Positions 1 through 11,133 of a stretch of 64,000 bases of DNA are shown here, piece by piece (within the stretch, counting starts at the first letter, position 1; every line of letters begins with the position of its first letter). This stretch comes from Dermacentor variabilis (Eukaryota; Arthropoda; Arachnida; Ixodida; Ixodidae). The position numbers and the translations under genes are program-made. The stretch lies in NCBI RefSeq assembly GCF_050947875.1, contig NC_134569.1, forward strand, positions 37,866,277 to 37,930,276, written 5' to 3'. The notes beneath the pieces were generated by a model. That model worked only from the letters and a program-made list of their open reading frames with translations, had not been told where the DNA came from and did not search any database.

Positions 1-885
1 CCCCACCACCTGGCACCCGGGGGGCCCACAGCCCCCCACCGTTACTACGCCACAGAGTGCAAGCGCGATTCGTTTGTCGCTTTCTTTTCTCTCTCTCTCT
101 CTTTCGGGACTCTCGCCGGCCATGCTCGCAGGCGACGCGGGCGCATACGGTGATGATGATGTTGCGGCCAACCCTTTGTATTGGGTGGACGTGGCAACCA
201 CGCCCAAGCCGGAATGACGCTCTACTGCCCAACGCTCTTAAATTACGTTGCTACTGCCTACCTATTCGAGCAAATCAGGCACAGGTACGAAAAGGAAAGA
301 ACACCGAAAGAGAACAGAAAAGGGGAGAACACGTTATATTGTTAAGCAGCCATTGGTGTCCATGCGGGCGCTAAAGCCCCTTGATAATTTGAAAGTAGCG
401 ACACTCTCCTCCTCACGGCGCTTTCCTCCTCGATTCTCCTCACCCGCCGGTTGCGCACGGCACGCTATTCCTCCTGGGCTCCCGCGGACGGGACGCAGGA
501 TTCTATGGAGGCGTGTTCTTTTGGGCCAGTTGCGCGCCCCACTGGGGTTCAAAATTTTGAGAAATGCTAATAACAGCATCGATAATGCTGAAGGCAACGT
601 TTATGAGGAGGTTGGTTTTTTCTTAAAGCCGTATGAACGGGGTATACTGATGTAAAGGGAGCTTTGGGGCGAGTTCTATGCTCCAGACAATTTTTCTGCA
701 ACATGATCAGATGCTTTACTTCGTGCGTCTGATCTAGTATTGCTTGTGACACATCCCTTTGTGCGTGGTTTATTAAGAGAAAGCCTTAGACCTCTGTTTC
801 AAGGTCGCGTTGTGAGCTACAGAAAATATCTCGTGACCGAAGAAAGGCGGGAAGCGAACCAAAGCATGTGCAGCCGCGCATAGGA
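1..885. other. No gene recognised; GC-rich with one dispersed repeat arm
   Basis: The short open frames here carry no recognisable domain or plausible splice structure. The only structured part is a repeat arm near 365-480, whose inverted counterpart lies near 3095-3215. I see no RNA gene or promoter that I can support. Confidence 0.5.
365..480 (+). repeat. Dispersed repeat arm, inverted partner at 3095-3215
   Basis: The core CCCTTGATAATTTGAAAGTA, followed by a CGACACTCT motif and a C/T-rich CTCCTC run, recurs as its reverse complement near 3095-3215. The two copies face each other about 2.7 kb apart. Between them lie the inverted minisatellite and a THAP exon. They could be two insertions of one dispersed family or the outer arms of one element. 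Confidence 0.55.
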
Positions 886-2405
886 GATTATTAATGATTA
901 GCAAAGTAATGATGATTAGTGATCGGATTAAGATGAATTCGGGTGTATTAAGGAGCGTTAAGGTGGATTAAAGTTGATGGAAGTGGATTAAGGTGCATAA
1001 AGGAGGATAAGGTTGGATTAAGGTCGATGAAGGTGGATTAGGGTGGATGAAGGTGCGTTGAGGTGCATTAAGGACGATTATAGTGGATTAGTGAATATCA
1101 TATTGACCGCAAAAAAAGACGGGGACAGAGGGAGAGAACACAAACAGCACGGGCGGTAACGATGTAACTGATGAGGGATTCTTCGTTTGGGGACACCACG
1201 GACGATGGAACACAGAAAGAGGGGCCATCTGTACGAGATATGTGCTTCAATATGATATGCAGTAAATACCAACTAGGCGAAAGTAAAGTTCTTCTGAAGT
1301 ATAGTGGATTAGGGTTGATTAAAGTGCATGAAGGAGGATGAGGGTGGATTAAAAAGGATTAAGGTGCATTAAGGATTATGGTGGGCTAAAGTGAATTAAA
1401 GTGAATGAAGGAGGATAAGGGTGGATTAAGGAGGATTAGGGTGGACTAAGGTAAATGAATGTGGATTAAGGTGAATTAAGGACGATTATAGTGGATTAAA
1501 GTGAATGAGGAAGCAGTAGGGTTGATTAAGGATGCTTAAAGTGCATTAAAGAGGGTTAGAGTAGATTAAGGTCGATGAAGGTGGATTAGGGTGCATTAAG
1601 GAGGACTCTCGTGGATTATGGTGGATTAAAGTGAATGTAGGAGGATTAAGGTCGATAAATGTGGATTCAGTGGATTAATGTTCATAAGGAGGATTGTGGT
1701 AGTCTAATCGGTCTTAATACTCATTGAACCCTAATTCACCTTAGTCCTCCCTAATCCACCTTAATGCTCCTTCATCCACCTTAATCCAGCTTAGTACTCC
1801 CAATCCACCCTAATACAACCTAATCAACGTACATCGCCCCTAATGCACCTTAGCCTACCATATACGGTCTTAATTCTCCTTTATCAATCCGCATCCATCA
1901 TAATCCGCTTAATCCTTCATCCACCTTAATCCTTATTCATACACCTTAATCCAATGTTATCCTGCCTAATAGTCCCAATCTACCTTAATACATCCTAATC
2001 CACCTCTATCAAACCTAATCCAGCTCCATGGTCCCTAATCAACCTTAATCTACACTAATCCAACCTAATCGGTCCTAATCACCCTTTATCAACCCTAATT
2101 CACCTTAATCCATATTAATGGACCTTAATCTTACTTTATCCACCTTAATCCTCCCTAATCATAGTTCATGCACCCTATTCCACCCTAATCGGTCCTAATA
2201 CCCTTTCATCAACCCTTCACCGTAATCCACCATAATCCGCCTTAATCCTCCTCCACCCACCTTAATCTTTATTCATGCATCTTAATCCTTCTTAACGCAC
2301 TCTAATCCACCTTAATCTTCTTTAATAGACTCTAATCATATTAATCCTCCCTAATCCACCTTATGTCAATCACTAATGATTCATTAATTGGGTAATCATT
2401 CTCTT
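886..2405. repeat. Inverted minisatellite (about 10-12 bp units, two opposed arms)
   Basis: From about 886 to 1700 the plus strand repeats degenerate units of the type GGTGGATTAAGG. From about 1700 to 2370 the same unit appears as its reverse complement (CCACCTTAATCC). The two arms meet tail to tail near 1695-1705, so the block forms one large imperfect inverted repeat. The outer ends also match: ATTAATGATTAG-like sequence on the left and its reverse complement (TAATGATTCATTAAT) on the right. A separate repeat copy interrupts the left arm at 1093-1303. Long terminal inverted repeats made of short tandem subrepeats are the hallmark of foldback elements (Drosophila FB, Galileo); a simple inverted satellite is the alternative. 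Confidence 0.85.
1093..1303 (+). repeat. Dispersed repeat copy inside the minisatellite arm
   Basis: The segment starts with CATATTGACCGCAAAAAAAG and ends with CAATATGATATGCAGTAAAT plus an ACCAACTAGG motif. The same start and end occur at 37990-38165, where the middle is a near-perfect palindrome. Two independent copies show that this is a mobile or dispersed family, probably a MITE. Here it splits the GGTGGATTAA array. Confidence 0.65.
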
Positions 2406-2753
2406 ATACAGGGGTGGACATGATTTGGGTCACCTCTGGCCTCCCTTGGGTCACGTGATACTTCCAGTTTACAACGGGACCTTGAAATATAGAGATCTAA
2501 AAGCTAACGCTTATCACCTGCAATATACAGGTATATTTGCCACTAATTTTTTCAGGGCGCAAATCAGAATCTATAATGCTGCACTTCCGACTGAATAACA
2601 ACAGTTAGCGACGTGCGAGGGGAATATTAAGCATACTGAGGACAACCGCAACAAAAGCGCTGGTGAGCAGGCCGGAAGAACGAAAAAAAAAAAAAAAAAT
2701 GCAGCCTTACGGGATGCTGTGCTACGAGCTCTAAGAAAGACGCCTCGGCTCAC

Positions 2754-2910
2754 AAACAACGCTGTTCTTTGTCGGAATAAAGTTCTTTTGGCCAATGTCA
2801 CGCAGCCACTGCTTCCTGCGCAAGCGGTCACGCTTTCCTTGTGGTATCATAAAAACGGCATAGCCATCTTGAGGCTTCTTGCTGCAGTTATATGCGCAAC
2901 AGCCCGGCAT
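2754..2910 (-). CDS. THAP-domain protein, first coding exon (partial gene)
   Basis: Reading on the minus strand from the ATG at 2910, the exon begins MPGCCAYNCSKK and continues with FMIP and RRKQWLRDIG, then SVV before a GTGAGC donor at 2753. This matches the start of a THAP zinc finger: the Cys pair (CCAYNC), the invariant Pro and Trp, and the approach to the C..H pair. The His part is not in this exon. The Cys codon would be split by the intron (phase 1), so the domain would be completed downstream, but I found no second exon between 2753 and 1. THAP proteins bind DNA; many are host transcription factors, and the fold also forms the N-terminus of P-superfamily transposases. It may therefore be a host gene start or a transposon remnant. 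An in-frame ATG at 2946 is an alternative start; 2910 is preferred because MPGCC is the usual THAP beginning. Confidence 0.55.
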
Positions 2911-3094
2911 AGCGCTAGCACAGAGAGCAGGAAACACGGCGTACAACGTTCCCTACGCCGAGCTAAAGCGCCGAGCCAGCCGTGCTCAGGAGGAAAATGG
3001 GGCGAACGAAAAAGAAAAACACAAGCAAAACCCAAGATACGCGCGTTTCCAAGGGCAACGGCAGGGAGACCAATCGGCGTGCAGAAAAAACGGG

Positions 3095-3215
3095 GGCAAA
3101 ACTGGTTACCGCGGGGGGAACGCACAACGGGCGAGGAGGAGGCGAGGAGGTCGCGCGGCGGCGGCAGAGTTCAAAGAGTGTCGTTACTTTCAAATTATCA
3201 AGGGACTTAAGCGGG
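3095..3215 (-). repeat. Inverted partner of the 365-480 repeat arm
   Basis: The reverse complement carries CCCTTGATAATTTGAAAGTA, then CGACACTCT and a CTCCTC-rich stretch ending near CGCCCGTTGTGCG, matching 365-480 over roughly 100 bp with some divergence. Confidence 0.55.
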
Positions 3216-3633
3216 CGCGAAGCAGCTGACGCCATCTTGTGGCACGCCGCACCAACTAGCGATGCTCAGATCGGCGCGCTGGTGGGACGCGCTGCGCGGT
3301 AATGGCGGCAGATACGAACTCGCGTAGGCAAACTTTTCGCCCCGTCTCGGTTAGGAGGAACATAGAAAAGCAAATTTCACAATTATTATGCATGGAAAAC
3401 GCCGCCCAAATGGCAGAATTTCGATCGTTATATCCGATATGCGGTGAATAACATATCATTATATATGGGCTTTTTTTTCTCATAGCCCTAATGCATAAAT
3501 TGATACTCTGAAGTCAACTCGTCGTCATAACCGATCTATAGTTATATGTGGTATCATTATAAGTGGACTGCATTGTAGTGCTACATTCCTGTTCCTTCAT
3601 CACAGAAGAAACCTGGATATTCAAAAAACATCC

Positions 3634-3687
3634 TTAGAGATCGTGCTTCTGTATGTATGCATGAGTAACTTAGCTCACGATCTCTAA
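3634..3687. repeat. 12-bp perfect hairpin arms
   Basis: TTAGAGATCGTG at 3634-3645 is perfectly inverted as CACGATCTCTAA at 3676-3687, with a 30-bp loop. It may be a decayed MITE. Confidence 0.6.
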
Positions 3688-5559
3688 AAAACCACCACCT
3701 CACCCATTGCCCTTTCATCCATATGGTCAATACCAAGAGATGATCATATCCAAAGAGAGAGACAAACATGTTAGGCCAGCAAGCAAGAAAACAGTGGAAA
3801 AAACAACAGATTTGAATTCGGACACCTCCAAGGCCTCACATTTTATGTCATACATTAAACAAAATGACAAGGCAATATTTTTTTTTTTTTTGTCAAAGGA
3901 CACCCAGACGTAACTGAAGACCAGTATGCTCAAGATAATCAGGTAGCTGAGTTTGCGAAGCAGCAGTGAGGCTGGAGTGTTTTGTGCTGTTGTAGATAAG
4001 ACTCAGGATGCAACCGGATCTGGGATAAATCACTGCCAAGGCTGCACAGATATGTTGTGCACACAGTGAGGTCTCCCATTTAAGGTTCACGGAACTGCAT
4101 GCGGACTGAGATAAATCAGGACAAAAAAGAATAAACCTTGGGATCCTGATCGCTTAGGCACGAGCCTGCAGCACGGTTTGTTTGCCGATTGCGAACTGTA
4201 CCATCCATGCAGTTCTCCTAAATGTGTACTTCAGCAATCTTACTCTCTTAAACCTTGCGCCCACTCACGAAGGAGCAGGAGGTGTTGTTAGCTATAAGTG
4301 TACTTTATTTACTATCCTCTCATCAGATGTAATACCCCTGTAAGAGGGCCCTTAGGGGTACTTTGAAATAAAATAAATGTGTTGATTGTATGGTATACAT
4401 TTCATATTAGGCTAGCATATTTATTTATTGTACCCTCAGGGTCGAAGTGTTACAGAGGGGAGTGGTTATAAAGAATATATATATATATATATATATAAAT
4501 GAACAAGAAATACATCAAATGATGAAAAACACTAACAATAATATAAATTCGAAAAAGAATACCACAGGTGAAGACAAATACGAGATGGAACATGAGAGAA
4601 ACAATAAAGTAAAAATTGTTACAGTTAGTGGCTTCGAGTTAAAGTGCTTTTGAAAAGTTGGCAGTCTATTATATCTGAAGTGAACACAAGGAAGGTGGTT
4701 ACAATCTTTAGAAGTCCTCGGAAAGAATGAGTTGCGCAGAGTGGAAGTGCTACAACAAGGGAAGACAACCTCATGCCTGTGGTCCATGTGTGATGAGACA
4801 TATTGGGGGGCATGATTTCGTGGTGTTGTGAAGGATGATGTATCAGGCAGTGAAAAAGGCATGAACCAAAGGACTTATGGCGAGATGTGAGTCATGGTAG
4901 TTCAAGGCTGGATTCCATATTGATTTTATAAATTAGAGAGAGTTCTATTTAAAACAATTGCCATCATAAAAATAGAAGGAATATAAAATATCAGTGAAAT
5001 GCATGTTTGCAATAGCCTTGGCTGCATGACCTGAAATAAGTTAACAGACATGGTTTCTTTTTAGCAAGTAAAGAACAAGACAGTGCAGTCTGGGTGAGTA
5101 GTACTCATCATCCACAGTACTGATACAAACTGTTTGGAGTTAAAGGGTGTATAACCACTTATCATAAACAATTAGGGGGCATTAGCCAAGTCATATGTCA
5201 CAGTTATTGCACTCAAGGAAATTTAGAATATTAACGCAGTTTGACACTATTACCACTTCAGTGAAGGGAGGGTGGGGAGCAGATACTTTGTATAGTTAAG
5301 TACCAGATGAAGCAGCTCTATGGCCTCATCCAGGATACAAGACAAAAGTTTAACAGGGAGGCTAGAGATCTTTAGCTTTCCCTCCAGTTTATCAAAATGT
5401 ATTCTTCTATGCATCTGTATGTATACATAGTGCTTCACTTAACATGGGTTGACAACAGAAACATTAAAGAATTCTTATGTAAATGAGGAAAAACTCGTAC
5501 GACTGAATTGACCACATTTATTACAATTTATTTTATTTATTACAATATTATATATATAT

Positions 5560-5646
5560 GAATAATCACTGGTGCGAGAAAATATTATTTGAAGCATTTT
5601 ATATATATATATATAATGCTTCAAATAATATTTTCTCGCACCAGTG

Positions 5647-5735
<89 letters not shown>

Positions 5736-5799
5736 GCACACTTTATAGAAGCTTCCATGAATAATCACTGGTGCGAGAAAATATTATTTGAAGCATTTT
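5560..5799. repeat. Three-copy direct/inverted/direct 36-41 bp repeat around a (TA)n tract
   Basis: Copy A (5560-5600) and copy C (5759-5799) are identical direct copies starting AATAATCACTGGTGCGAGAA. Copy B (5615-5650) is the exact reverse complement. A and B form a hairpin with a short AT loop. B and C are separated by a (TA)n run of about 80 bp at 5650-5730. Perfect identity of the three copies indicates a recent rearrangement or exchange within the hairpin. Confidence 0.9.
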
Positions 5800-7451
5800 C
5801 ATCCTGCTAGCAATAATGATCATCGACACTTTAATTGTGACAGATTCTGAAAGCATAGAGCACCTACATTTCACATTGTACATGCTAGATGCATTGTTTG
5901 GTTACGTACCTATTTCTACCAGATGGCAGTACGTTTATGCAGTGGTACCTAACTGAAGTGATGCATAGTCTCAATTTAAGCTCAACATGTTTCGACTGGG
6001 GCAAAAATGTGCAGCGCAGGGATTGTGCACAAGCAGTTTATATGATATGAGCCACATTTCACTTAGAAAATGTTTACCAACAAAAAGAGAGTGCTAATAG
6101 AAAATTTAATGGTGTAACATGTGGCAAAATATTGCCATTGGGCCTCTTTCATTAGTAGTATGCAAATATTCGAAATTTTGAATAAATACAGAACTGTCTA
6201 CTCTATTATATATTTGATTTACAAACATTTGCCTGAGGCAGAACAAATCCGAATCCAAGAATGAATTAACTCTGCATGGAATGAAGACTCGTGCAACTGT
6301 TTGATGACCGCTGGCTTAACATCTACTGACCAGCTTTATACAAATTTAATTAGCTTTCACAACACATTAATTCAGAATCAAAATGCAAAGCATAAAGATT
6401 TATATTCCATAAGTACAAATGTCCCGATTCACCCATGAAATTTTAATGTTGACTTTTCACATATATTTTTGCTCCCATGCGAATATCCACAATGCAGTTC
6501 CAATGTACTCAACCCGTTTTACTAATTGTATACTTTCCAACATCTCTCATAATATGTCCAACTTCCTTTCTTTTGCAATTTATTATTAAGTTTCTTCTTT
6601 ACTGTGTTGCTGTGTGTGATGACCTTTCTTTTTTTCTCTCTTTCTATAGTAGCCTGTATTCTGACTTCCTTTGGTGGATCTTGTAAAGACACTATGGACA
6701 TGGTCCCATACAATGTCCCAATTCCTGCCACAGCCTATATAAAGGCCTAGAACAGTATGCTTTAATAAACAAAATATATACGTTGTTATCGCTTCCATAG
6801 AGATCACCACAATTACATAACGTTACATATGAGACTATAGAGTTATACTTAGTTCCACCTAATGTAACTTTTCCATCCCACATTAGTCATGGCTTGTTCA
6901 TGTATCCAATTTTCTGTATCCTTAATTGTAGCACTATCGTTGTTGCCCTCTCCCATGCATGCAGCCCAGGCTGTGCTCCCTCTTATTTTTCTTATGCACA
7001 TTTCACTTCTTAATTTTATTTTTGCCATGCCCTTCACCTGACACTAGTAAAAATTTGTCGTAACATTATGAAATAAATATAAGTAAATACATATATACTA
7101 GGAAGCATAAGGTACACATATCAAAACAAAAACCAATGTTCAAATTGATGTTTTGGTCAAGGCCAGGTATTTCTCAATAGTGAATCATAAATCAAATGAT
7201 TTTTGAAAAGTTTTAGGAATCTTAATCATACTCTCAGATTTCACTTTTGTAATAATATTTATTGACAAAAATATTTGGCAAATAAAGGAAAATAAGTGCC
7301 AGTACTTCCGTTAAATTGAAGATCTTGCTTTGTGCATAATGATACTTTCTATGATCACAAAAACAACAAAAAAGAATTGCATGATGGAAAGATTGTAATG
7401 AACTTGCTGTTTCATGCACATTTGGATTGAAAACAAGAGTACATTACTTAC

Positions 7452-7548
7452 TGTTCATGCGCCGTCCATTAAGAAGAGCTTCGTACACAGTTGTCACCTC
7501 TGTTTCTGGTACAGTGCCGGCATTTCCAACTCTTATCCTTTCAGGACC
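7452..7548 (-). CDS. Acyl-CoA synthetase-like protein, exon 2
   Basis: The minus strand shows an acceptor (TTTATAG) before GGTCCTGAAAGG at 7548 and a strong donor (ACA|GTAAGT) after 7452. The 97-nt exon encodes GPERIRVGNAG through TTVYEALLNGRRMN plus one base. It enters in phase 0, which is the phase left by exon 1. The TVYEALLNGR segment resembles the region just before the conserved NGPCLG motif of long-chain fatty-acid CoA ligases (ACSL), where TLYEGFQRG-like sequence is usual. The ACSL assignment is tentative because the AMP-binding domain is not in the window. Confidence 0.5.
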
Positions 7549-8888
7549 CTATAAACAGGCGGAAAAGTAGACATGTTCAACACATCACTGTCGAATATGC
7601 CCTGTGTTCAAAAACTTCAGAAGCATATGTATATTGGTAGGCTGGTCTTTGACTTGAGTGGGAAAACACAGGCCTATGAATAGGACATAAGTGACACACA
7701 GCAGTGCTGACTGACAACTAAATGTTGAATCATTTAGGCGGTGACATGCAGTCTGTCTCCACAGCATGAGAAACAGAGCAAAAGCATATGAGGGGAAAGT
7801 TTGGGTGAAACTTCTACTACGGTATTTTCTATAGAAAAAGCTTCTTTAAACATGCCTTCTCTACGTGCTTTTGTTCTGCTTTCCTTGTTGAGCAGAAAGG
7901 ACATATATACATATATATCTGCTTAGAGGAATAAAAATTTCGTTGCAAGACAGTGCTGTTTGTAACTTTTTTATGTTCCACCTTATAGCACAACTGCAAA
8001 GTCGCATTGAAAAGAAAGAACCCGGGCTGCTATAATGAAGGGCACTTCATACAGAAATGTATGCAACACATGCTGATGTGCTGCTCTCTTTATTTTGTTA
8101 TTTGCCCACACTGTGCTCATCATGTAGTTCCCTTTTTGCAACCATGAACTAAATGGGTTAGCATGTTTTGTCACTTTCTATTCCATCATTCCATTCTTTT
8201 TTCTTTCCAATAAGAAAGCATTAGATGAGTTGAGGGAAGGACTCAAAACAACTATGTTGTATGCATGTGTGATGTAGTTTTCGAAAATCAATGTCTCAAA
8301 AGAATTGAATGCTAACTCATATGCAGAAAAAGTTCTATAGTGAACCAAAGATAATAGATTTTCAGTCTTTGACAAATTGGACTATACAATCATCGGACTG
8401 GTATATGCTTCAGCCAGTTAATGCATATATACGGTGGGTAAACAGCACAAAGACGGCACACACCAAGAGTGACAGAAAATGCACTGTCTAGCTCTTGCAG
8501 TGTTGTGTCTCTGTATTGTTTATCTATCATGGTAACTAGAGTTGTGTTTTACTAAAGTGTCACAACTGAGCACGCAAGTAGACTAAAATGTGCAAGTCTA
8601 GACCTGACAGGTACATGTGCGTATCATTCAGACAAATCAGCCCAACTTGGAAATTGTATAAGTAGAGGTTTTCTATATGTGACTTCTTCTCTGACTGAGA
8701 CAGCTGTCAGTCTGCCAGGTGCGGTGGAAAAGAAAGTGCAACACATAGCTGCCTAGTGACAAATCATACGACAGCTAAGTGTACACCTGCATATGTTGTG
8801 AGAGGTGTATAGTGACATACACACATGGTTTATAGTATTCCAAGGCCAGTGTACTCTCAATGCACAGTTTCAATTATTTCATGCATGT

Positions 8889-8893
8889 GCACG

Positions 8894-8989
<96 letters not shown>
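8889..8989. repeat. (AC)n microsatellite
   Basis: About 100 bp of ACGC/AC dinucleotides lie in the presumed first intron of the acyl-CoA synthetase-like gene. Confidence 0.95.
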
Positions 8990-8990
<1 letters not shown>

Positions 8991-9335
8991 GATGAAAAAA
9001 AGAAGCAGAGTGCAATGATACATACTTGTGCATAAAGAGATACCAAAGTCAATGAATGAAAAGAGACATTTTGCAAATCAAAAAGCATGCAGACCATGGG
9101 TGAGAAAGAGCCTTGTATAAGAGAATGACAAGCAAGTTCACTGAAAAAGTACATCTGCGCTAGAAGTCAGATATTTGGGCTATATGTGGCATAATGAACC
9201 CCTAGAGAAAACTACTACACAATTTGCTGTGAGGCACATATTTTTTAAGTGCATTTGCTACCCAGACCTCCCTCTGCCTTGCCACAGCCATTCACGAAAA
9301 GCACGCCCAACCACGCGTACAATATTGCAGAAGAA

Positions 9336-9432
9336 GCTAGAGTGTACGGAGCCTGTAATATGCTAATTAGCATATTACTGGCTCCGTACACTCTAGCTGT
9401 CTTTAATGTTGTCTTTAAAGACAACATTAATG
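9336..9432. repeat. Two adjacent palindromes
   Basis: Positions 9336-9397 form a 62-bp palindrome with only one mismatched pair; its arms begin GCTAGAGTGTACGGAGCC and the centre is GCTAATTAGC. Positions 9401-9432 form a second, 32-bp near-palindrome centred on CTTTAAAG. Neither has a loop. Such unspaced palindromes are unstable and usually recent. Confidence 0.9.
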
Positions 9433-9861
9433 AAAGCATTAATTTCCTTCATTGCCGGCTTCCACGCGACAAACAGATTAGGGGCGTAGGCGTGCATCAC
9501 TAGAAGACAAAAAAGGAGACAGGACAAATAATGTCAGTAGAGGAAAAAAGCGTCGCCGGTGGTGTCGGAAATAATTGGCAGTTTTCCTTAACCGACGCAA
9601 TGAAACCAACAATCCGGTCACTCACATCACCAAGGCCGGCGGCGCGTTCAACTTTTTTTTCCTCTGCTCTTTCTATTAAATATCGAGCCCTATTGCATGC
9701 GTCCCGTTGTGGACACTCAAGGAAACTTTAAACTGCAAGAAAAGGAGTGAACTTCCTTACGTTGCAACCTGCGGAAGGCCACATCAGCCAGGAAGACTGA
9801 CATGGCGATGTAGAAAAACACGGGGTTCGCAGCGCATGTTACGGATACCGGATACACTTAC

Positions 9862-10023
9862 CTGCAACAATGTTGATTGACAGAGGATGAGGTCAAGATC
9901 CTCTTTGCTCGCAGCACTCATCCATGATCGGCGGGTCTCCGCGCGATGGGGACGTGGGAGAATGCTGAAGTTTGCCCATTTCGTGCGCGCGCCGGGAAAT
10001 CGGCTGGCGATGAGCTTGAACAT
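9862..10023 (-). CDS. Acyl-CoA synthetase-like protein, exon 1 (start uncertain)
   Basis: A consensus donor (CAG|GTAAGT, GT at 9861-9860) ends an open frame that reads MSAASKEDLDLILCQSTLLQ in its last 20 codons. The phase is 0, matching the acceptor at 7548. The start is undecided. 10023 gives an Arg-rich leader (MFKLIASRFPG...), 9921 gives the short form beginning MSAAS, and the frame stays open up to an ATG at 10320. The surrounding DNA (9900-10320) is GC- and CpG-rich with a GGCGGC run, which suits a promoter with a first exon. The intron to exon 2 is 2.3 kb and includes an (AC)n tract and two palindromes. Confidence 0.45.
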
Positions 10024-10320
10024 TGCGTGACCAATTGTATACGCTTCGCCCGCGAAAGCTGCGTGTCCGTGCCCACAATCCGTACAACGCACGAAAGCGG
10101 ACCAACAATGCGTCGCGGTTGCCGGCCGCTCAACAAGTGGCGGCGGCAGCGGCGGCGGCGGATACTGGGAGAGGAGAGCGGCTCGGCGGCCGGCGCTCCA
10201 CTGGCTCCAACACCTTCCCTGCTCCAGCCGCAGCGGGGGCCGTCGACTACACGCGCGCTGAACTCGTCGTCGCTGGTTCTCGCGCACTATGAGCAAACTA
10301 ACTGAGCGTGCAAGGCACAA

Positions 10321-11060
10321 AGTCTAAAACTGCTCAATGAGCGGATGTTAAGAAACGGGGGCGAGCTTATCATGACGCGCTCGCTGCGGAGAGGCCGGGC
10401 ATGGCTGAGCGCCAAATCGGCGACACGTCGTCAGTTCCCGTGGGCGACTGAGGGCTGCAGTGCGCGAATGATACTGCTGACCATAGCCTTTTCTAGGCCG
10501 CTCTTTGGCACTCATTGTCGCTGCAAGTATGTGACATGCGGTTCAGACATGCAGTCAGTCATTCAGTGAAAGGTGGACCACAGGGCCGGCGACTAGCGCG
10601 CGCGCGCATTATATGTATGTATAGTCAAACCATTAATCGCGATTAAACCATTGTTCGAGAAATTAGAGAACTTGAATTGCCCCGCAGAAGGCACTACTGG
10701 TAATTGTATAACTTCCAGCGTTTGTTGGATAGGTGCCAAAGTGCTACAGTTGAACCATAGTATAAAGAACGTTAACCTGCCAAGAGGGGGCCGAGCCCCA
10801 CCTTAAACAAATAGAAGGGAATGTCTCCCCCCACCCCCACTTTTCCTGACTTTAAGCAATGATGTAGATTGATTTGTAGAACCGTAGAAGCGGCTGCTGC
10901 TTACTACAAAATATTGAAAAAAAAAAAAAAAAAACCGGTGAATTCTGTTGGCGCGTTTCCAAGAGCCGACTAAAGGCTTTCGTGCACTGCGCTTGAGCGT
11001 ATACATATGTACGCTCACTCTCGGCGAGCGGAACTAAAGTGCAACGGCGGGTTAACAAAA
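10321..11060. other. Intergenic, no gene recognised
   Basis: This lies between the first exon of the minus-strand gene and the 3' end of mRpS7, also on the minus strand. It holds short GC-repeat and poly-A/T tracts (10918-10935) only. Confidence 0.45.
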
Positions 11061-11066
11061 TTTATT
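11061..11066 (-). terminator. Poly(A) signal of mRpS7
   Basis: TTTATT on the plus strand reads AATAAA on the minus strand, 68 bp past the mRpS7 stop codon. Confidence 0.6.
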
Positions 11067-11133
11067 CATTTTCTACATAGCCAAGCGCGCTTGCTGAAGG
11101 CTCGACGCAAGTCTATTTGAGCAAGGTAGGCCG

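Larger units (their letters stand above)
3216..7451. other. AT-rich non-coding stretch with decayed repeats
   Basis: No exon is supported. A LINE-like 3' end may lie at 4265-4375, ending in AATAAAATAAATG. The 4430-4870 segment looks like a dispersed repeat, but that rests on general recall. A short hairpin (3634-3687) and the 5560-5799 cluster are listed separately. This could be intron of the minus-strand acyl-CoA synthetase-like gene, since no later exon of that gene was found. Confidence 0.4.

Noticed and set aside
9784..10320. 178-codon minus-strand frame as a complete gene
   Set aside because: Its last part runs past a consensus donor at 9861. Only the region up to 9862 is plausible as a first exon; the Arg/Pro-rich upstream half is GC-rich 5' sequence.
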